A stretch of DNA of 64,000 nucleotides, taken from contig JACJZD010000001.1 of assembly GCA_020635795.1 (NCBI GenBank), positions 939,001 through 1,003,000 on the forward strand, given 5' to 3'. A program made the position numbers and the translations under genes. How positions within the stretch are numbered: the stretch's first letter is position 1; the number at the start of each line of letters is the position of its first letter. Below the pieces are notes generated by a model. The model had not been told where the DNA came from and searched no databases. It saw only the letters and a list, made by a program, of their open reading frames with translations. This document shows positions 50,820-59,966 of the stretch, piece after piece. This DNA comes from Flavobacteriales bacterium. Lineage in GTDB: Bacteria > Bacteroidota > Bacteroidia > Flavobacteriales_E > Vicingaceae.

Positions 50820-52115
50820 ATGAGTATTTACAAGAAACTAAAAAACAAAGAGACTAAAATAGCTGTTATCGGTTTAGGTTATGTTGGGTTGCCAATAGCA
50901 TTAGAATTTGCTAAATCTATGCAAGTGGTAGGTTTTGATATCAACCAAAAACGTGTTGATATGATGCGCAACAAAATTGACCCAAGTGAAGAACTTCAAT
51001 CTTCAGCATTTGAAGGTTGTGATATATATTTTACAGCTGACTTGAACGATTTAAAGGATGTTACTTTTTTTGTGGTAGCAGTTCCAACGCCTATTGATAA
51101 TCATAATTTACCAGATTTATCACCACTAATCGGTGCGTCTAAAACAGTTGGAAAAGTATTGAAAAAAGGAGATTATGTAGTTTTTGAATCTACAGTTTAC
51201 CCAGGTTGTACTGAAGAAGATTGTATTCCAGTTTTAGAAGAAATATCAGGGTTAAAATTTAAGACAGATTTTAAAGTAGGTTATTCACCAGAAAGAATAA
51301 ATCCAGGAGATACTACTCATACATTAACAAATGTGATTAAAGTTGTTTCGGGTTGTTGTCCAGAATCGTTAGAGGAAATTGCTAAGGTATATGAAACTGT
51401 TGTGAAAGCTGGAGTACATAGAGCAACAACAATCAGGGTAGCTGAGGCTGCTAAAATTATAGAAAATACCCAAAGAGATTTAAACATTGCCTTGGTTAAT
51501 GAGCTTTCCATCATTTTTAATAAAATGGGAATCAATACTTATGATGTTTTAGAAGCTGCTGGAACAAAATGGAATTTTTTAAAATTTTCGCCAGGCTTAG
51601 TAGGAGGACATTGTATCGGTGTGGATCCTTATTATTTAACGTACAAAGCAAAAGAGCTGGGGTATCATGCTCAAATTATAAATGCTGGTCGTTTTGTAAA
51701 CGATTCAATGGGAGGTTACGTTGCTAAACAAACGGTTAAAAAAATTATTGCTGCTGGTAAAAACATCGCTCAATCAAAAGTATTGGTGATGGGAGCAACA
51801 TTTAAGGAAGATGTAAGCGACATTAGAAACTCAAAAGTAGCTGATGTGGTAAGAGAATTTATTTCATTTGGAGCAAAAGTAGAAGTGGTTGATCCTCACG
51901 CAGATTCAGAACAATTGAAGCATGAATATGGGTTTGGTTTGGTTGATAAATTGGCAAAAGATTATGATGCTGTTGTGATTGCTGTAAATCACAAAGACTA
52001 TTTAAGTTTAGATGAAAAATACTTTGACTCGATTACTTCTGAAAATCCAGTTATTGTGGATTTAAAAGGAGCATTTAGAGGTAAAATAAAAAATCTTACC
52101 TATTGGAGTCTATAA
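50820..52115 (+). CDS. UDP-N-acetylhexosamine 6-dehydrogenase (WbpA/WbpO/TviB type)
   Basis: The 431-residue nucleotide-sugar dehydrogenase has AVIGLGYVGLPIALEFA, PTPIDNHNLPDL, YSPERINPGD and the catalytic C265 in GLVGGHCIGVDPYYLTYKAKELGYH. This wording fits the subgroup that oxidises UDP-GalNAc or UDP-GlcNAc, not UDP-glucose. With the WbpB, WbpE and WbpD set it may supply UDP-GlcNAcA; with the WbpP-like epimerase it could make UDP-GalNAcA. Both roles are possible and the sequence does not decide. Confidence 0.88.
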   Translation: MSIYKKLKNKETKIAVIGLGYVGLPIALEFAKSMQVVGFDINQKRVDMMRNKIDPSEELQSSAFEGCDIYFTADLNDLKDVTFFVVAVPTPIDNHNLPDLSPLIGASKTVGKVLKKGDYVVFESTVYPGCTEEDCIPVLEEISGLKFKTDFKVGYSPERINPGDTTHTLTNVIKVVSGCCPESLEEIAKVYETVVKAGVHRATTIRVAEAAKIIENTQRDLNIALVNELSIIFNKMGINTYDVLEAAGTKWNFLKFSPGLVGGHCIGVDPYYLTYKAKELGYHAQIINAGRFVNDSMGGYVAKQTVKKIIAAGKNIAQSKVLVMGATFKEDVSDIRNSKVADVVREFISFGAKVEVVDPHADSEQLKHEYGFGLVDKLAKDYDAVVIAVNHKDYLSLDEKYFDSITSENPVIVDLKGAFRGKIKNLTYWSL

Positions 52116-52125
52116 TTATAAATGA

Positions 52126-53178
52126 ATGAATAAAACTATTTTAATAACAGGTGGAGCTGGATTTATTGGCTCTCATTTGGTTCGATTACTAGTTAATAAA
52201 TATGCTAATTATAAGATTATCAATCTTGATAAATTAACTTACGCAGGAAATTTAGCCAATCTAACGGATATTGAAAATGCTAATAATTATGAGTTTGTAA
52301 AAGGCGACATTGTAGAAGCAGATTTTATTCATCAATTGTTCGATAAATATCAATTTGATGCGGTAATACATTTGGCTGCAGAGTCTCATGTGGATAGGTC
52401 TATTGCCAATCCGATGGAGTTTATTATGACGAATGTTGTTGGTACTGCAAATTTGTTAAATGCTGCAAAACGTGTTTGGAAAGATAAATCAGATAAGTTA
52501 TTTTATCATGTTTCAACTGATGAAGTATATGGCTCATTAGGAGAAACAGGAATGTTTGAAGAAACAACCCCTTATGACCCACGAAGTCCTTATTCATCAT
52601 CAAAAGCTAGTTCCGACCATTTGGTTAGAGCTTATTATCATACGTACGGATTGCCTGTTGTAATATCTAATTGTTCTAACAATTACGGTTCGCATCAGTT
52701 TCCAGAAAAGTTAATACCATTGTTCATTCATAACATCAAAAACAACAAATCGCTTCCAGTTTATGGAAAAGGAGAAAATGTTAGAGATTGGTTGTGGGTA
52801 GAAGATCATGCAAGAGCTATTGATGTGATCTTTCATCAATCAAAAATTGGCGAAACTTATAACATTGGCGGACATAATGAATGGAAAAATATTGATTTGA
52901 TAAAGGTGATTTGTAAAGTGATGGACAAAAAAATAGGTCGACCAGAAGGCGAATCAGAAAAATTAATTACTTATGTAACCGATAGAGCAGGTCACGATTT
53001 AAGATATGCTATTGATTCTACTAAATTAAAAAACGATTTAGGTTGGTTGCCATCTCTTCAATTTGAAGAGGGTATTGAAAAAACCATCGATTGGTATTTA
53101 AATAACGAAGATTGGTTGAATAATGTTACTTCTGGTGAATACCAAAAGTATTACCAAAATCAATATGTAAACCGTTAA
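52126..53178 (+). CDS. rmlB: dTDP-glucose 4,6-dehydratase
   Basis: The 350-residue extended SDR has TGGAGFIGSHLVRLLV, LDKLTYAGNLANL, HLAAESHVDRSI, HVSTDEVYGSLG and YSSSKASSDHLVRAYYHTYG, diagnostic of RmlB. It forms dTDP-4-keto-6-deoxyglucose. RmlA, RmlC and RmlD are not in the window, so the end product (rhamnose or an amino sugar) is unknown. Stop and next start overlap as TAATG. Confidence 0.94.
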   Translation: MNKTILITGGAGFIGSHLVRLLVNKYANYKIINLDKLTYAGNLANLTDIENANNYEFVKGDIVEADFIHQLFDKYQFDAVIHLAAESHVDRSIANPMEFIMTNVVGTANLLNAAKRVWKDKSDKLFYHVSTDEVYGSLGETGMFEETTPYDPRSPYSSSKASSDHLVRAYYHTYGLPVVISNCSNNYGSHQFPEKLIPLFIHNIKNNKSLPVYGKGENVRDWLWVEDHARAIDVIFHQSKIGETYNIGGHNEWKNIDLIKVICKVMDKKIGRPEGESEKLITYVTDRAGHDLRYAIDSTKLKNDLGWLPSLQFEEGIEKTIDWYLNNEDWLNNVTSGEYQKYYQNQYVNR

Positions 53179-54164
53179 TGTTTAATACACCATTTCATAA
53201 AACAGCTATTTCCAAAAGTACTTTTTTGGTTACAGGTGGAGCCGGATTTATTGGGTCAAACCTTGTAGAGTATCTTATCAAATATAATGCAGGTAAAGTA
53301 GTGGTGTTAGATAATTTATCAAACGGTTATCTAAAAAATATTCAACCATTTATTGGTTTGCCCAATTTTCAATTTATAGAAGGCGATATTACTGATTTTG
53401 ATACTTGTGTAAAAGCCGTTGGTGGTGTTGATTATGTTTTACATCAAGCAGCGTTAGGTTCTGTGCCTCGTAGTATTGAAAACCCACTGGCAACACATCA
53501 AGCCAACGCAACAGGTTTTTTAAATATTTTAACTGCAGCTAAAGATTCTAGTGTTAAACGTATCGTTTTTGCTAGCTCTTCTTCAGTTTATGGCGATAGT
53601 AAAGAATTACCAAAAGTGGAAGATCGAATAGGTAATCAATTATCGCCTTATGCCGTAAGCAAACGAACCAAAGAACTGTATGCCAATGTATTTGCATTGA
53701 CGTATAATTTAGATGTGGTTGGGTTACGATATTTTAACGTTTTTGGTCCAAATCAGAGCCCCAACGGACCGTACGCTGCGGCAATCCCATTGTTTATGGA
53801 TGCAGTATTGAAAAATGAATCACCATTTATAAATGGTAGTGGTGAGCAAAGTAGAGATTTTACTTTTGTAGAAAATGTTGTTCAAGCAAATATTAAAGCA
53901 TTGTTTACCGAAAAAGAGGTGAAAGGAAAAGTGCTAAATATTGCTTTTGGAGGAAGAACAACCATTAACGAGTTGTTTTTTATGATTAGAAATGCTGTTG
54001 GAAACAACGTTGAACCTATTTATAGAGCCGAACGTAAAGGAGATGTAAAAGACTCGTTGGCAGATATTTCGTTAGCACGAGAGTTGATTGATTATAATCC
54101 TAGTTTTTCTATTGAAGAAGGATTAAAAATTACCATTGATTGGTTTAAACAAAACAATATTTGA
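53178..54164 (+). CDS. wbpP: UDP-N-acetylglucosamine 4-epimerase, WbpP/TviC-like
   Basis: The 328-residue SDR begins TFLVTGGAGFIGSNLVEYL, with LDNLSNGY, HQAALGSVPRSIENPLATHQAN, SSSSVYGDSKELPK, SPYAVSKRTKELYA and FNVFGPNQSPNGPYAA. The segment ALGSVPRSI is typical of WbpP and TviC. It interconverts UDP-GlcNAc and UDP-GalNAc, or the uronates. Coupled to rmlB by a one-base overlap. Confidence 0.88.
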   Translation: MFNTPFHKTAISKSTFLVTGGAGFIGSNLVEYLIKYNAGKVVVLDNLSNGYLKNIQPFIGLPNFQFIEGDITDFDTCVKAVGGVDYVLHQAALGSVPRSIENPLATHQANATGFLNILTAAKDSSVKRIVFASSSSVYGDSKELPKVEDRIGNQLSPYAVSKRTKELYANVFALTYNLDVVGLRYFNVFGPNQSPNGPYAAAIPLFMDAVLKNESPFINGSGEQSRDFTFVENVVQANIKALFTEKEVKGKVLNIAFGGRTTINELFFMIRNAVGNNVEPIYRAERKGDVKDSLADISLARELIDYNPSFSIEEGLKITIDWFKQNNI

Positions 54165-54907
54165 GTTTTTTAAGCAACATATTCGGTAAAAAAGAGCGTT
54201 TTGAAGCTATAGATTTCTCGGTTTTTGGAGCTGATATGCATTCGCATTTGATACCAGGAATTGACGATGGCTCTCCTGATGTAGCAACTTCTATTACGTT
54301 AATAAAAGAGTTTAAAGCAATGGGTTATAAGAAAATTATAACCACACCTCATGTAATGAGCGATTATTACAAAAATACCCCAGAAACTATTTTAGGCGGG
54401 CTAGAAAAAGTAAGAGCAGAATTAAAAAAACAACAAATTGATTTTGAGATTTCAGCAGCAGCCGAGTACAACTTAGATGATGGTTTAGAAGCCATTATTG
54501 ATAATAAAAAGATTTTGACTTTTGGAGATAACTTGGTGTTGTTTGAACTTCCTTTTATGCAAGAACCACGTAACTTTCAGGAAATTGTTTTTAAGTTTCA
54601 AACAACAGGGTACCGACCTATTTTAGCTCACCCAGAGCGTTATAGCTTTTGGCACAAAGATTTTGAAAAGTATGAAGAACTAAAATCAAAAGGAGTATTG
54701 TTGCAACTTAATTTATTATCGCTTACGGGGCATTACTCACCCGATGTAAAAAAGATTGCAGAGAAATTAGTGGACGCAGATTTAATTGATTTTGTTGGTA
54801 CGGATTGCCACAGAATGGATCACCTTGAAATTTTAAAGTCTTACGCTAATTCTAAGTATTTTAATATTTTGGCTAAGAATTTAAATCTGAAAAACGCTCA
54901 GTTGTAA
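54161..54907 (+). CDS. CpsB/YwqE-type PHP tyrosine phosphatase
   Basis: The 248-residue protein has PHP-fold metal motifs ADMHSHLIPGIDDG near residue 23, TTPHVMSDYY, AAEYNL, LAHPERYSFW and VGTDCHRMD. Such Mn-dependent phosphatases remove phosphate from the tyrosine kinase that controls polysaccharide export. The kinase and export genes are not in the window. The start is TTG at 54161, overlapping the TGA stop of the preceding gene (TTGA); the first ATG is inside the metal-binding motif and cannot be the start. Confidence 0.86.
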   Translation: MSFLSNIFGKKERFEAIDFSVFGADMHSHLIPGIDDGSPDVATSITLIKEFKAMGYKKIITTPHVMSDYYKNTPETILGGLEKVRAELKKQQIDFEISAAAEYNLDDGLEAIIDNKKILTFGDNLVLFELPFMQEPRNFQEIVFKFQTTGYRPILAHPERYSFWHKDFEKYEELKSKGVLLQLNLLSLTGHYSPDVKKIAEKLVDADLIDFVGTDCHRMDHLEILKSYANSKYFNILAKNLNLKNAQL

Positions 54908-57475
54908 TTAAAAATCGATTTTTCCTTTGGCACGTATTGCTAGACCTTTAACTCCAAACAAAGAACCAATATCTTGGTTGTCTAAATAAGTTAATCGTTG
55001 CAATAAATCAACCCTAAATATTTTAAAGATATTAGAAACACCAATACTGGCTTCAGCATAAGGTATTCCATCTTTAAATTGATAAGTAATAGATTCTCGA
55101 CGTTCGTTCATTGGAAACAAAAAAACATCTTTTTGAACATCAGGATTGTTTTCGTTGGTTAAACGACCATACATAAATTTTAAAGAAGCTATTTCGCGTA
55201 ATTTAAGGTGTTTAAGTAAAGGTATTCTATTTAAAATAGCGCCGTTAAAACTGTGGGTGATTTTCAAGCTTACGTACTCATCGCTCATAAATTCCATAAA
55301 GTTCATTAAGTTAAACGATGTTTCTTGTAAAAAAAACGATTGATTGGCTTGTGGTAAATTCAATAATGGAAAGGGTACTTTTCCAAATACTTTTCCTGCT
55401 TCAAACTCGGTATCAGAATAGCCAATTAAACCCATAAAAAATCGTTTGGAAATGTTGGCAGATAATCTTGTATAGTTAATATCGCCATTAATAAAACCAT
55501 TTATTCCTTGAGTAAAACGTAGGTTAAAAATTGGGTATTTATTAGGTATTGGCATTCTAAAGTTTTTACCTTGATAAAATTGTTCGTTAGGTGCAAAACG
55601 TAAATTAACACTTACATTATCGGTTTTAATGTTGTTAAAACTACGTTTCATTAATGTGTCGCTGCTAAGAAACTCAAGCGAACCAATCGGTTTTTGAATT
55701 TTGTTTTCGTAAATTAAATTGTAAGAAAAGCCACTAGTATATTCCTTTATGTAATTTAATTTATATGAATCAAAAAACAACATTCTACCAGCATTTCCTC
55801 TTCTAAACGACAACAAAAAATTATCATCATTTAAAAACTGAAGGTCTTGACCAGGAAAATTGGTTTCATGCTGATAGGAAGCAGTTATTTTATGTTGTGG
55901 GTTGGTTAAAAAGTTTTTATTGAAAGAGTAGGTGTATCCTCCAAAGTATTTAAACTCTTCAATTTTGGTTGAATAAGCTAAATAAGTTTCAAACATCATG
56001 TTTTCGATAAACTTTGGCGTAGTTCTAAAACCACCACGTATACGAAAACCCTCTACTTGGTTAAAACTATAAAAGGTGTTAATCGGGCCAATTTCAATTT
56101 TCCCTACACTATGCCAACCGGTAATTAACAAAAAAGCAACATCCATAAACCGTTTGTACGATTTAATATTTTGGATGCTATCAATCATAACATAAACACC
56201 TTTCTCACTTTTGGTAAGGGTGTCTGGACGAGCTGTAGTCCAAAATTCTTCTGTTTGATTAGTGTTATCTTCAACTTTAATCAATTTTTCAATAGGGTTG
56301 TAGATACTATCAGCTTGTTCTTTGTTAAAATCGAAATTGTTATAAAAAACGGTTCTATTCCCGAAAAAACCTCTCCCTTTTTTTGTGATATTGTAGTCGA
56401 TAATTAGTTTGTCTTTACTCAACATCCAAATACTATCATGGTATTGTGTAAACTCTTGCTCTAAGCTTAAATCCTTAACAAAATTCACATTAATTTGTTT
56501 AGGCACACTCATGCTAACTTTAGCAATGTTATAGGTGCCATCGTTTAAAACATATAAACTCCCAGTAAAAGCATAGTCTGCTTTATTACGAGGTGTAAAA
56601 GCTAAATTTATACAGCTCTGACCGTTTACTTCGGTAGTATCAATAATAAAAAACTTGTAAATGGTTGGTGCTAAAACCGATATTGGACTTGTAAACTCGT
56701 GAGCTAGGAGATATATGGAGTTGTCGTAAATATCTACATCTTGGTAGAGTTTATCCATAATAAACGACAAACCATCTTCATCTACATATCCTTCAAACCC
56801 TGTTTGTTTGGTTCCTGAACGATACTCCTTTTCAGTTTTGGGTGATTTTCTATAATATACTTTGCTGGCAGTTTCTCGCAAATAGATTGGTAAGAAAGGT
56901 TTACCATTAACTTCAGAAGTATCGATGTTATCAATTACAACCTGAAAATTCTTTTTTAACCATCCTTTATTTAAAAAATCTTCAGTAAGGTTATTGATGT
57001 CGATTTCAATTTTCTCATATTTATTGAACTCGTAAAAATCCATGGCTTCTTTACGGTTCTTGTCTTTTCTATCAATAACTTCTTTTATCAAGTCTACCGC
57101 AGGATTGTCTTTATTTCTATATTTAGTTTTTTCAGCAACAATAGTTACTTCTTGCATGGTTATACTTGTTTCTTCTAAGGTGAAATTTAGGGTTTGAGTT
57201 TTACCTTTTTGTACACGTACCGTATCAACTTTATAACCAACAAATGAGGCCAATAATTTTGATGTTGCCCATTGGGTTTCTAGGTAATAATTTCCATCAA
57301 AATCGGTTGTAGTACCAATGTTAGCACCTACAAATGAAATATTTACAAAAGGCAAAGGTTGTTTAGTAATAGCATCTATTACTTTTCCTTTTATCTTGGT
57401 AAGCTCTTGCCCGAATGAGGATAATGATAAAACAACCCAAAGAGGTACTAATATAAGTTTTAAAAGGTTGTTCAT
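54908..57475 (-). CDS. DUF5686 outer-membrane protein with carboxypeptidase-like regulatory domain
   Basis: The 855-residue protein has a signal peptide ending SFGQ and a CarboxypepD_reg-like domain at residues about 27-105 (KGKVIDAITKQPLPFVNISF, GTTTDFDGNYYLET). A long middle domain follows, then a C-terminal barrel to the final Phe, typical of the DUF5686 family. The function is unknown; position and architecture point to the outer membrane. It converges on the nucleotide-sugar run with no gap (stop and stop at 54907/54908). Confidence 0.85.
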   Translation of the reverse strand: MNNLLKLILVPLWVVLSLSSFGQELTKIKGKVIDAITKQPLPFVNISFVGANIGTTTDFDGNYYLETQWATSKLLASFVGYKVDTVRVQKGKTQTLNFTLEETSITMQEVTIVAEKTKYRNKDNPAVDLIKEVIDRKDKNRKEAMDFYEFNKYEKIEIDINNLTEDFLNKGWLKKNFQVVIDNIDTSEVNGKPFLPIYLRETASKVYYRKSPKTEKEYRSGTKQTGFEGYVDEDGLSFIMDKLYQDVDIYDNSIYLLAHEFTSPISVLAPTIYKFFIIDTTEVNGQSCINLAFTPRNKADYAFTGSLYVLNDGTYNIAKVSMSVPKQINVNFVKDLSLEQEFTQYHDSIWMLSKDKLIIDYNITKKGRGFFGNRTVFYNNFDFNKEQADSIYNPIEKLIKVEDNTNQTEEFWTTARPDTLTKSEKGVYVMIDSIQNIKSYKRFMDVAFLLITGWHSVGKIEIGPINTFYSFNQVEGFRIRGGFRTTPKFIENMMFETYLAYSTKIEEFKYFGGYTYSFNKNFLTNPQHKITASYQHETNFPGQDLQFLNDDNFLLSFRRGNAGRMLFFDSYKLNYIKEYTSGFSYNLIYENKIQKPIGSLEFLSSDTLMKRSFNNIKTDNVSVNLRFAPNEQFYQGKNFRMPIPNKYPIFNLRFTQGINGFINGDINYTRLSANISKRFFMGLIGYSDTEFEAGKVFGKVPFPLLNLPQANQSFFLQETSFNLMNFMEFMSDEYVSLKITHSFNGAILNRIPLLKHLKLREIASLKFMYGRLTNENNPDVQKDVFLFPMNERRESITYQFKDGIPYAEASIGVSNIFKIFRVDLLQRLTYLDNQDIGSLFGVKGLAIRAKGKIDF

Positions 57476-57572
57476 TAATAGCGATAGAAATACATAAGTT
57501 TTACGAAGATTTCAAAGATAATTAAATATGCGTAATTATAGATAGAATAATTCTGCAATGATTATCTTCTCA

Positions 57573-58145
57573 TTACTTCCACTCAAATGTAGAAAACAAG
57601 TGTTCAATATCTTGTTTAACAAAATCTAAAACGGGTTGTATAGAATCTTGATTTGGAGGAGTGTTAAAGTATAACGAACCAACCAAAAAATGATTAAGAC
57701 TATCGGTTAAATGAAATTGAAACTCTGAAGCAGCATTGCCTTTAATATCGTAAATTAAACCGTACACTTTTTTTTGAGGGTAATTGATAATAATTTGCTC
57801 AATATCGGTTGCTTTTACGGAATGTTTAAAAGCTAATGTTCTAGAATCTTCTAAATATTTATCAATGTTGTTCTCAATTTGATTGTAACTAAAATACAAA
57901 CTAGCATTTAATGTGTTAAAATCTAAATTAAACCAACAAGGTTTGTCAGCTTGTTCAACCATTTTTATCACAGAATAGGTTGGTTTTTCAAAAGTAAAAG
58001 GGCAATCTAAAGTTGCGGATTCGTAATTTTTTTCTGGTAAATCAATCCTAAAATAACCTTTAGGTTTTGGTGTAAAGGACTCGCTTTCACAAGAAAAGAG
58101 AAGGATAGCAAAAAATACAACAGTTATTTTTCTGAAAGAGTTCAT
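57573..58145 (-). CDS. gldD: Gliding motility lipoprotein GldD
   Basis: The 190-residue lipoprotein (lipobox LFSCESES) has PKPKGYFRIDLPEKNYE and the pattern CPFTFEKPTYSVI...PCWFNLDFNTLNASLYFSY of GldD. GldD is essential for gliding in Flavobacterium and needed for type IX secretion. It overlaps gldE by 4 bp, the arrangement found in gliding relatives. Confidence 0.92.
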   Translation of the reverse strand: MNSFRKITVVFFAILLFSCESESFTPKPKGYFRIDLPEKNYESATLDCPFTFEKPTYSVIKMVEQADKPCWFNLDFNTLNASLYFSYNQIENNIDKYLEDSRTLAFKHSVKATDIEQIIINYPQKKVYGLIYDIKGNAASEFQFHLTDSLNHFLVGSLYFNTPPNQDSIQPVLDFVKQDIEHLFSTFEWK

Positions 58146-59470
58146 GCTTTGTTGATAATTAATTTTACTCGTTTAACCCTTCTTTTGTCGGATGCTTCAA
58201 TAATAAAACTGAAATGATGGAAATTTACTTTTTCATTTTTCTGAGGAATTTTTCCTGAAATTTCGATAATTAATCCAGCCAATGTTTCAGCTTCTTTTTT
58301 CATTTCAGTAAAAATGGTATTGTCATCTAGTATAATGATTTTGTTTAAATCATTAATAGTAGTGTTACCATCAAAAACATAAGTTGAATCATCTAGTTTT
58401 GAATAAACAATGTCTTCGGTGTCGAACTCGTCGCTAATTTCACCAACTATTTCTTCAATAATATCTTCTAAGGTTATAATTCCTGAAGTTCCACCGTACT
58501 CATCAACAATAATGGCAAGATGTATTTTTCGCTCCTGAAACTCCTTTAATAAATCATCCAGCTTTTTGTTTTCGGGAATAAAAAATGGGTTTCTTAAAAG
58601 TGGTAACCAATCAAAGTTGTCATCTTTGTTGATGTGAGGAATAATGTCTTTAATGTATAAAACACCCAATATCTTATCAAACGAATCTTCGTAAACTGGT
58701 ATTCTCGAATGTCCACTATCAAGTATGGTTTTTATAATATCATTAAAGGGGGTCTCCTTTTCGATAGAAACCACATTAACACGAGCGGTCATTACTTCTT
58801 TTACACTCGTTTCACCAAACTTTACAATTCCTTTTAATATTTGATGTTCTTGTTGGTTGGAATGGATGTCGTTGGTTAAATCAATAGCATGAGATAGCTC
58901 TTCAACAGAAATATCGTGGGTTTTTCGTTTTATATTTTTATCGAAAAAATTGGTTGAATAAATAAGTAAAAAACTAATAGGCTTAAATACTTTGATGAGT
59001 AATTTTAAAGGTAAAGCCATTAAAAGAGCAATTTTTAAGGCATTTTTTGTGGCATAAACTTTTGGTACAATTTCACCAAACAATAAAATTAAAAAAGTTA
59101 TCCCTATAACTTGAATAGCAAAATCTAACCAATAAGGCAGAGCCGAAAAATTAAATTGCTGTTGTAAGGTTAGTGTGCTTAAAATAATAATAGCAATGTT
59201 TACCGCATTGTTTACAATTAAAATGGTTGCTAATAAATACTTGGGTTGATTTAAAATAATAGATATGTTGGCAGAGCCTTTGTCTTCAGCATCTTTTATT
59301 TTATCCAAATCTGCAGGTGCTAATGAGAACAGTGCTACTTCCGAGCCAGAAACCATAGCCGAAAAAACGAGCAATACCAATATAATTAGAATATTCGCTA
59401 GAATTTCTATTGAAAAAGGATTAACGAAATTAGTTAATAAGATACTTGAATACAGAAAGGGGTCGTCCAA
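58142..59470 (-). CDS. gldE: Gliding motility protein GldE (CNNM/CBS transporter-like)
   Basis: The 442-residue protein has four N-terminal membrane segments of the CNNM/DUF21 type (SAMVSGSEVALFSLAPADLDKI), then a CBS pair (VMTARVNVVSIEKETPFNDIIKTI, GVLYIKDIIPHI, LAIIVDEYGGTSGIITLEDIIEEIVGEI) and a CorC/HlyC C-terminal domain. GldE is homologous to magnesium efflux proteins and supports GldD function. The start is TTG at 59470: an in-frame stop lies four codons upstream and no ATG is available at a suitable place. Confidence 0.92.
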   Translation of the reverse strand: MDDPFLYSSILLTNFVNPFSIEILANILIILVLLVFSAMVSGSEVALFSLAPADLDKIKDAEDKGSANISIILNQPKYLLATILIVNNAVNIAIIILSTLTLQQQFNFSALPYWLDFAIQVIGITFLILLFGEIVPKVYATKNALKIALLMALPLKLLIKVFKPISFLLIYSTNFFDKNIKRKTHDISVEELSHAIDLTNDIHSNQQEHQILKGIVKFGETSVKEVMTARVNVVSIEKETPFNDIIKTILDSGHSRIPVYEDSFDKILGVLYIKDIIPHINKDDNFDWLPLLRNPFFIPENKKLDDLLKEFQERKIHLAIIVDEYGGTSGIITLEDIIEEIVGEISDEFDTEDIVYSKLDDSTYVFDGNTTINDLNKIIILDDNTIFTEMKKEAETLAGLIIEISGKIPQKNEKVNFHHFSFIIEASDKRRVKRVKLIINKA

Positions 59471-59490
59471 TTTAAATTTCTTTTATTAAA

Positions 59491-59907
59491 CTAAAATGGT
59501 AAATCATCATCAACTTCATTGTTGTTTTCAATATCTGGTGATGAAGGAGTAGATTCGTTACTCGCATTATCATCTCTTTTACCAACCATTTGCATGGTGT
59601 CAGCAACTATTTCAGTTGTGTATCGGTTGTTGCCATCTTTGTCTTGCCATTGGCGAGAACGAAGTTTTCCTTCAATATAAATTTGACTTCCTTTCTTCAG
59701 GTATTTCTCAGCTATTTCAGCTAAACCTCTCCAAACTACTACGTTATGCCATTCAGTAATAGATTTACGCTCACCAGATGTTCGGTCTTTGTAAGTTTCT
59801 GATGTTGCCAAAGTAAAATTAGCAACAGCGGTACCGCCCTCTAAATAACGTATTTCAGGGTCTTTACCTAAATTTCCTAATAATATTACCTTATTAACTC
59901 CTGCCAT
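59491..59907 (-). CDS. ssb: Single-stranded DNA-binding protein
   Basis: The 138-residue protein opens [31 protein letters not shown], has the OB fold ([30 protein letters not shown]), and ends with the acidic tip EVDDDLPF that binds partner proteins. It is between mutY and gldE. The transcript leader carries a small hairpin repeat. Confidence 0.95.
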   Translation of the reverse strand: MAGVNKVILLGNLGKDPEIRYLEGGTAVANFTLATSETYKDRTSGERKSITEWHNVVVWRGLAEIAEKYLKKGSQIYIEGKLRSRQWQDKDGNNRYTTEIVADTMQMVGKRDDNASNESTPSSPDIENNNEVDDDLPF

Positions 59908-59942
59908 TTTTATAATTATCAGTTCACTATTCTCAATCTATA

Positions 59943-59960
59943 TTCCTGCGTAGGCAGGAA
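59943..59960. repeat. Small inverted repeat in the ssb leader
   Basis: TTCCTGC and GCAGGAA (7-bp arms, 4-nt loop). The wording is a common dispersed hairpin in Flavobacteriia. It lies between the -7 box TATTTTTG (59968-59975, minus strand) and the ssb start. Confidence 0.6.
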
Positions 59961-59966
59961 CAAAAA

